Assembly (NCBI GenBank): GCA_015489295.1
Contig: WGAB01000342.1
Span: 1-6,138, forward strand
DNA: 6,138 nucleotides
Source: Caldifarciminota bacterium
GTDB taxonomy: Bacteria; WOR-3; Hydrothermia; WGAB01
Direction of reading: 5' to 3'
Shown piece after piece: positions 5,852 through 6,138 of this stretch. The position numbers were made by a program, and so were the translations under genes. Position 1 is the first letter of the stretch, and every line of letters begins with the position of its first letter. Under the pieces are notes generated by a model that was given only the letters and a program-made list of their open reading frames with translations, ran no database searches and was not told the DNA's origin.

Positions 5852-6138
5852 AGTTTGTAGCCGATTTGCCGAAGGAAGGCCTTGCGCTTCTGGATGTCGG
5901 CCTCGGTTTCCACGCCCAGGGGCGACTGGCCGTCGATCACGCCCAGCACGCCGCGGCCCTGTTCGGTTTCGGCCACCACCACTTGCAGGGGATTGGCCGT
6001 GGCTGCAAAGATACGGACCACCTCGGGCACGTGCTTCAGGGCGTTCAGGATGTTGATGGGATACGCGTTCCGCAGGAACAGCACGAACACGTGGCCGGCC
6101 CCGATCTGGAGGGCGTTCTTCTTGGCGAGTTCCACGAG
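5848..6138 (-). CDS. Adenosine-specific kinase (PF04008), C-terminal part
   Basis: The last 96 residues and TGA stop are visible; the N-terminus lies right of the window. Family members are about 160 residues, so roughly 65 are missing. The match is clear: [20 protein letters not shown], then [36 protein letters not shown] and [14 protein letters not shown], ending in FLRQIGYKL, the normal family end. The family is annotated as adenosine-specific kinase, based on structural and ligand work on archaeal members; a true kinase role is less certain. It occurs mainly in archaea and thermophilic or deep-branching bacteria. The GTG at 6133-6135 is an internal valine codon, not a start. Its stop overlaps the mltD start (ATGA), placing the two genes in one operon. 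Confidence 0.88.
   Translation of the reverse strand, partial: LVELAKKNALQIGAGHVFVLFLRNAYPINILNALKHVPEVVRIFAATANPLQVVVAETEQGRGVLGVIDGQSPLGVETEADIQKRKAFLRQIGYKL

Overview
The window is a GC-rich bacterial chromosomal segment with very tight gene packing. Several facts point to a Gram-negative (diderm) cell. There is a heptose-phosphate nucleotidyltransferase of the LPS-core type, a lipobox-bearing murein transglycosylase of the MltD type, and a short secreted protein likely to work in the periplasm. The adenosine-specific kinase family (PF04008) at the right edge is best known from archaea and thermophilic bacteria, so a thermophilic or deep-branching lineage is plausible. I cannot name the taxon from the sequence.

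Layout, left to right. (1) At 1-395, minus strand, is the first 131 codons of a DUF47/PhoU-like protein; its C-terminus lies outside the window. (2) At 396-533 is a 138-bp divergent intergenic region. It holds a Shine-Dalgarno and a weak promoter for the left gene, a spaced palindrome, and a perfect TATAAT placed so close to the right gene that its transcript should be leaderless. (3) At 534-3398, plus strand, four genes form one operon in which every junction is a 4-base start/stop overlap: rfaE2, two MalF/MalG-type sugar ABC permeases, and a small secreted repeat protein of unknown function. (4) At 3408-6138, minus strand, a convergent three-gene cluster reads from right to left: the C-terminal part of an adenosine-specific kinase, mltD (lipoprotein, SLT domain, four LysM repeats), and a NYN-domain (LabA/DUF88-like) protein. 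The NYN gene also appears to have its own promoter, inside the last codons of mltD.

The plus-strand operon joins a sugar-nucleotide activation step to half of a sugar importer; no solute-binding protein or ATPase gene is present, so those parts must be encoded elsewhere. The minus-strand cluster joins nucleoside metabolism, peptidoglycan remodelling and a probable RNase by translational coupling and proximity, with no obvious shared pathway.

I found no tRNA, rRNA, CRISPR array, insertion sequence or phage gene. Nothing here is clearly a new system. The points most worth a second look are the leaderless promoter, the rfaE2-permease-propeller cassette, the internal NYN promoter and the near-identical LysM pair.
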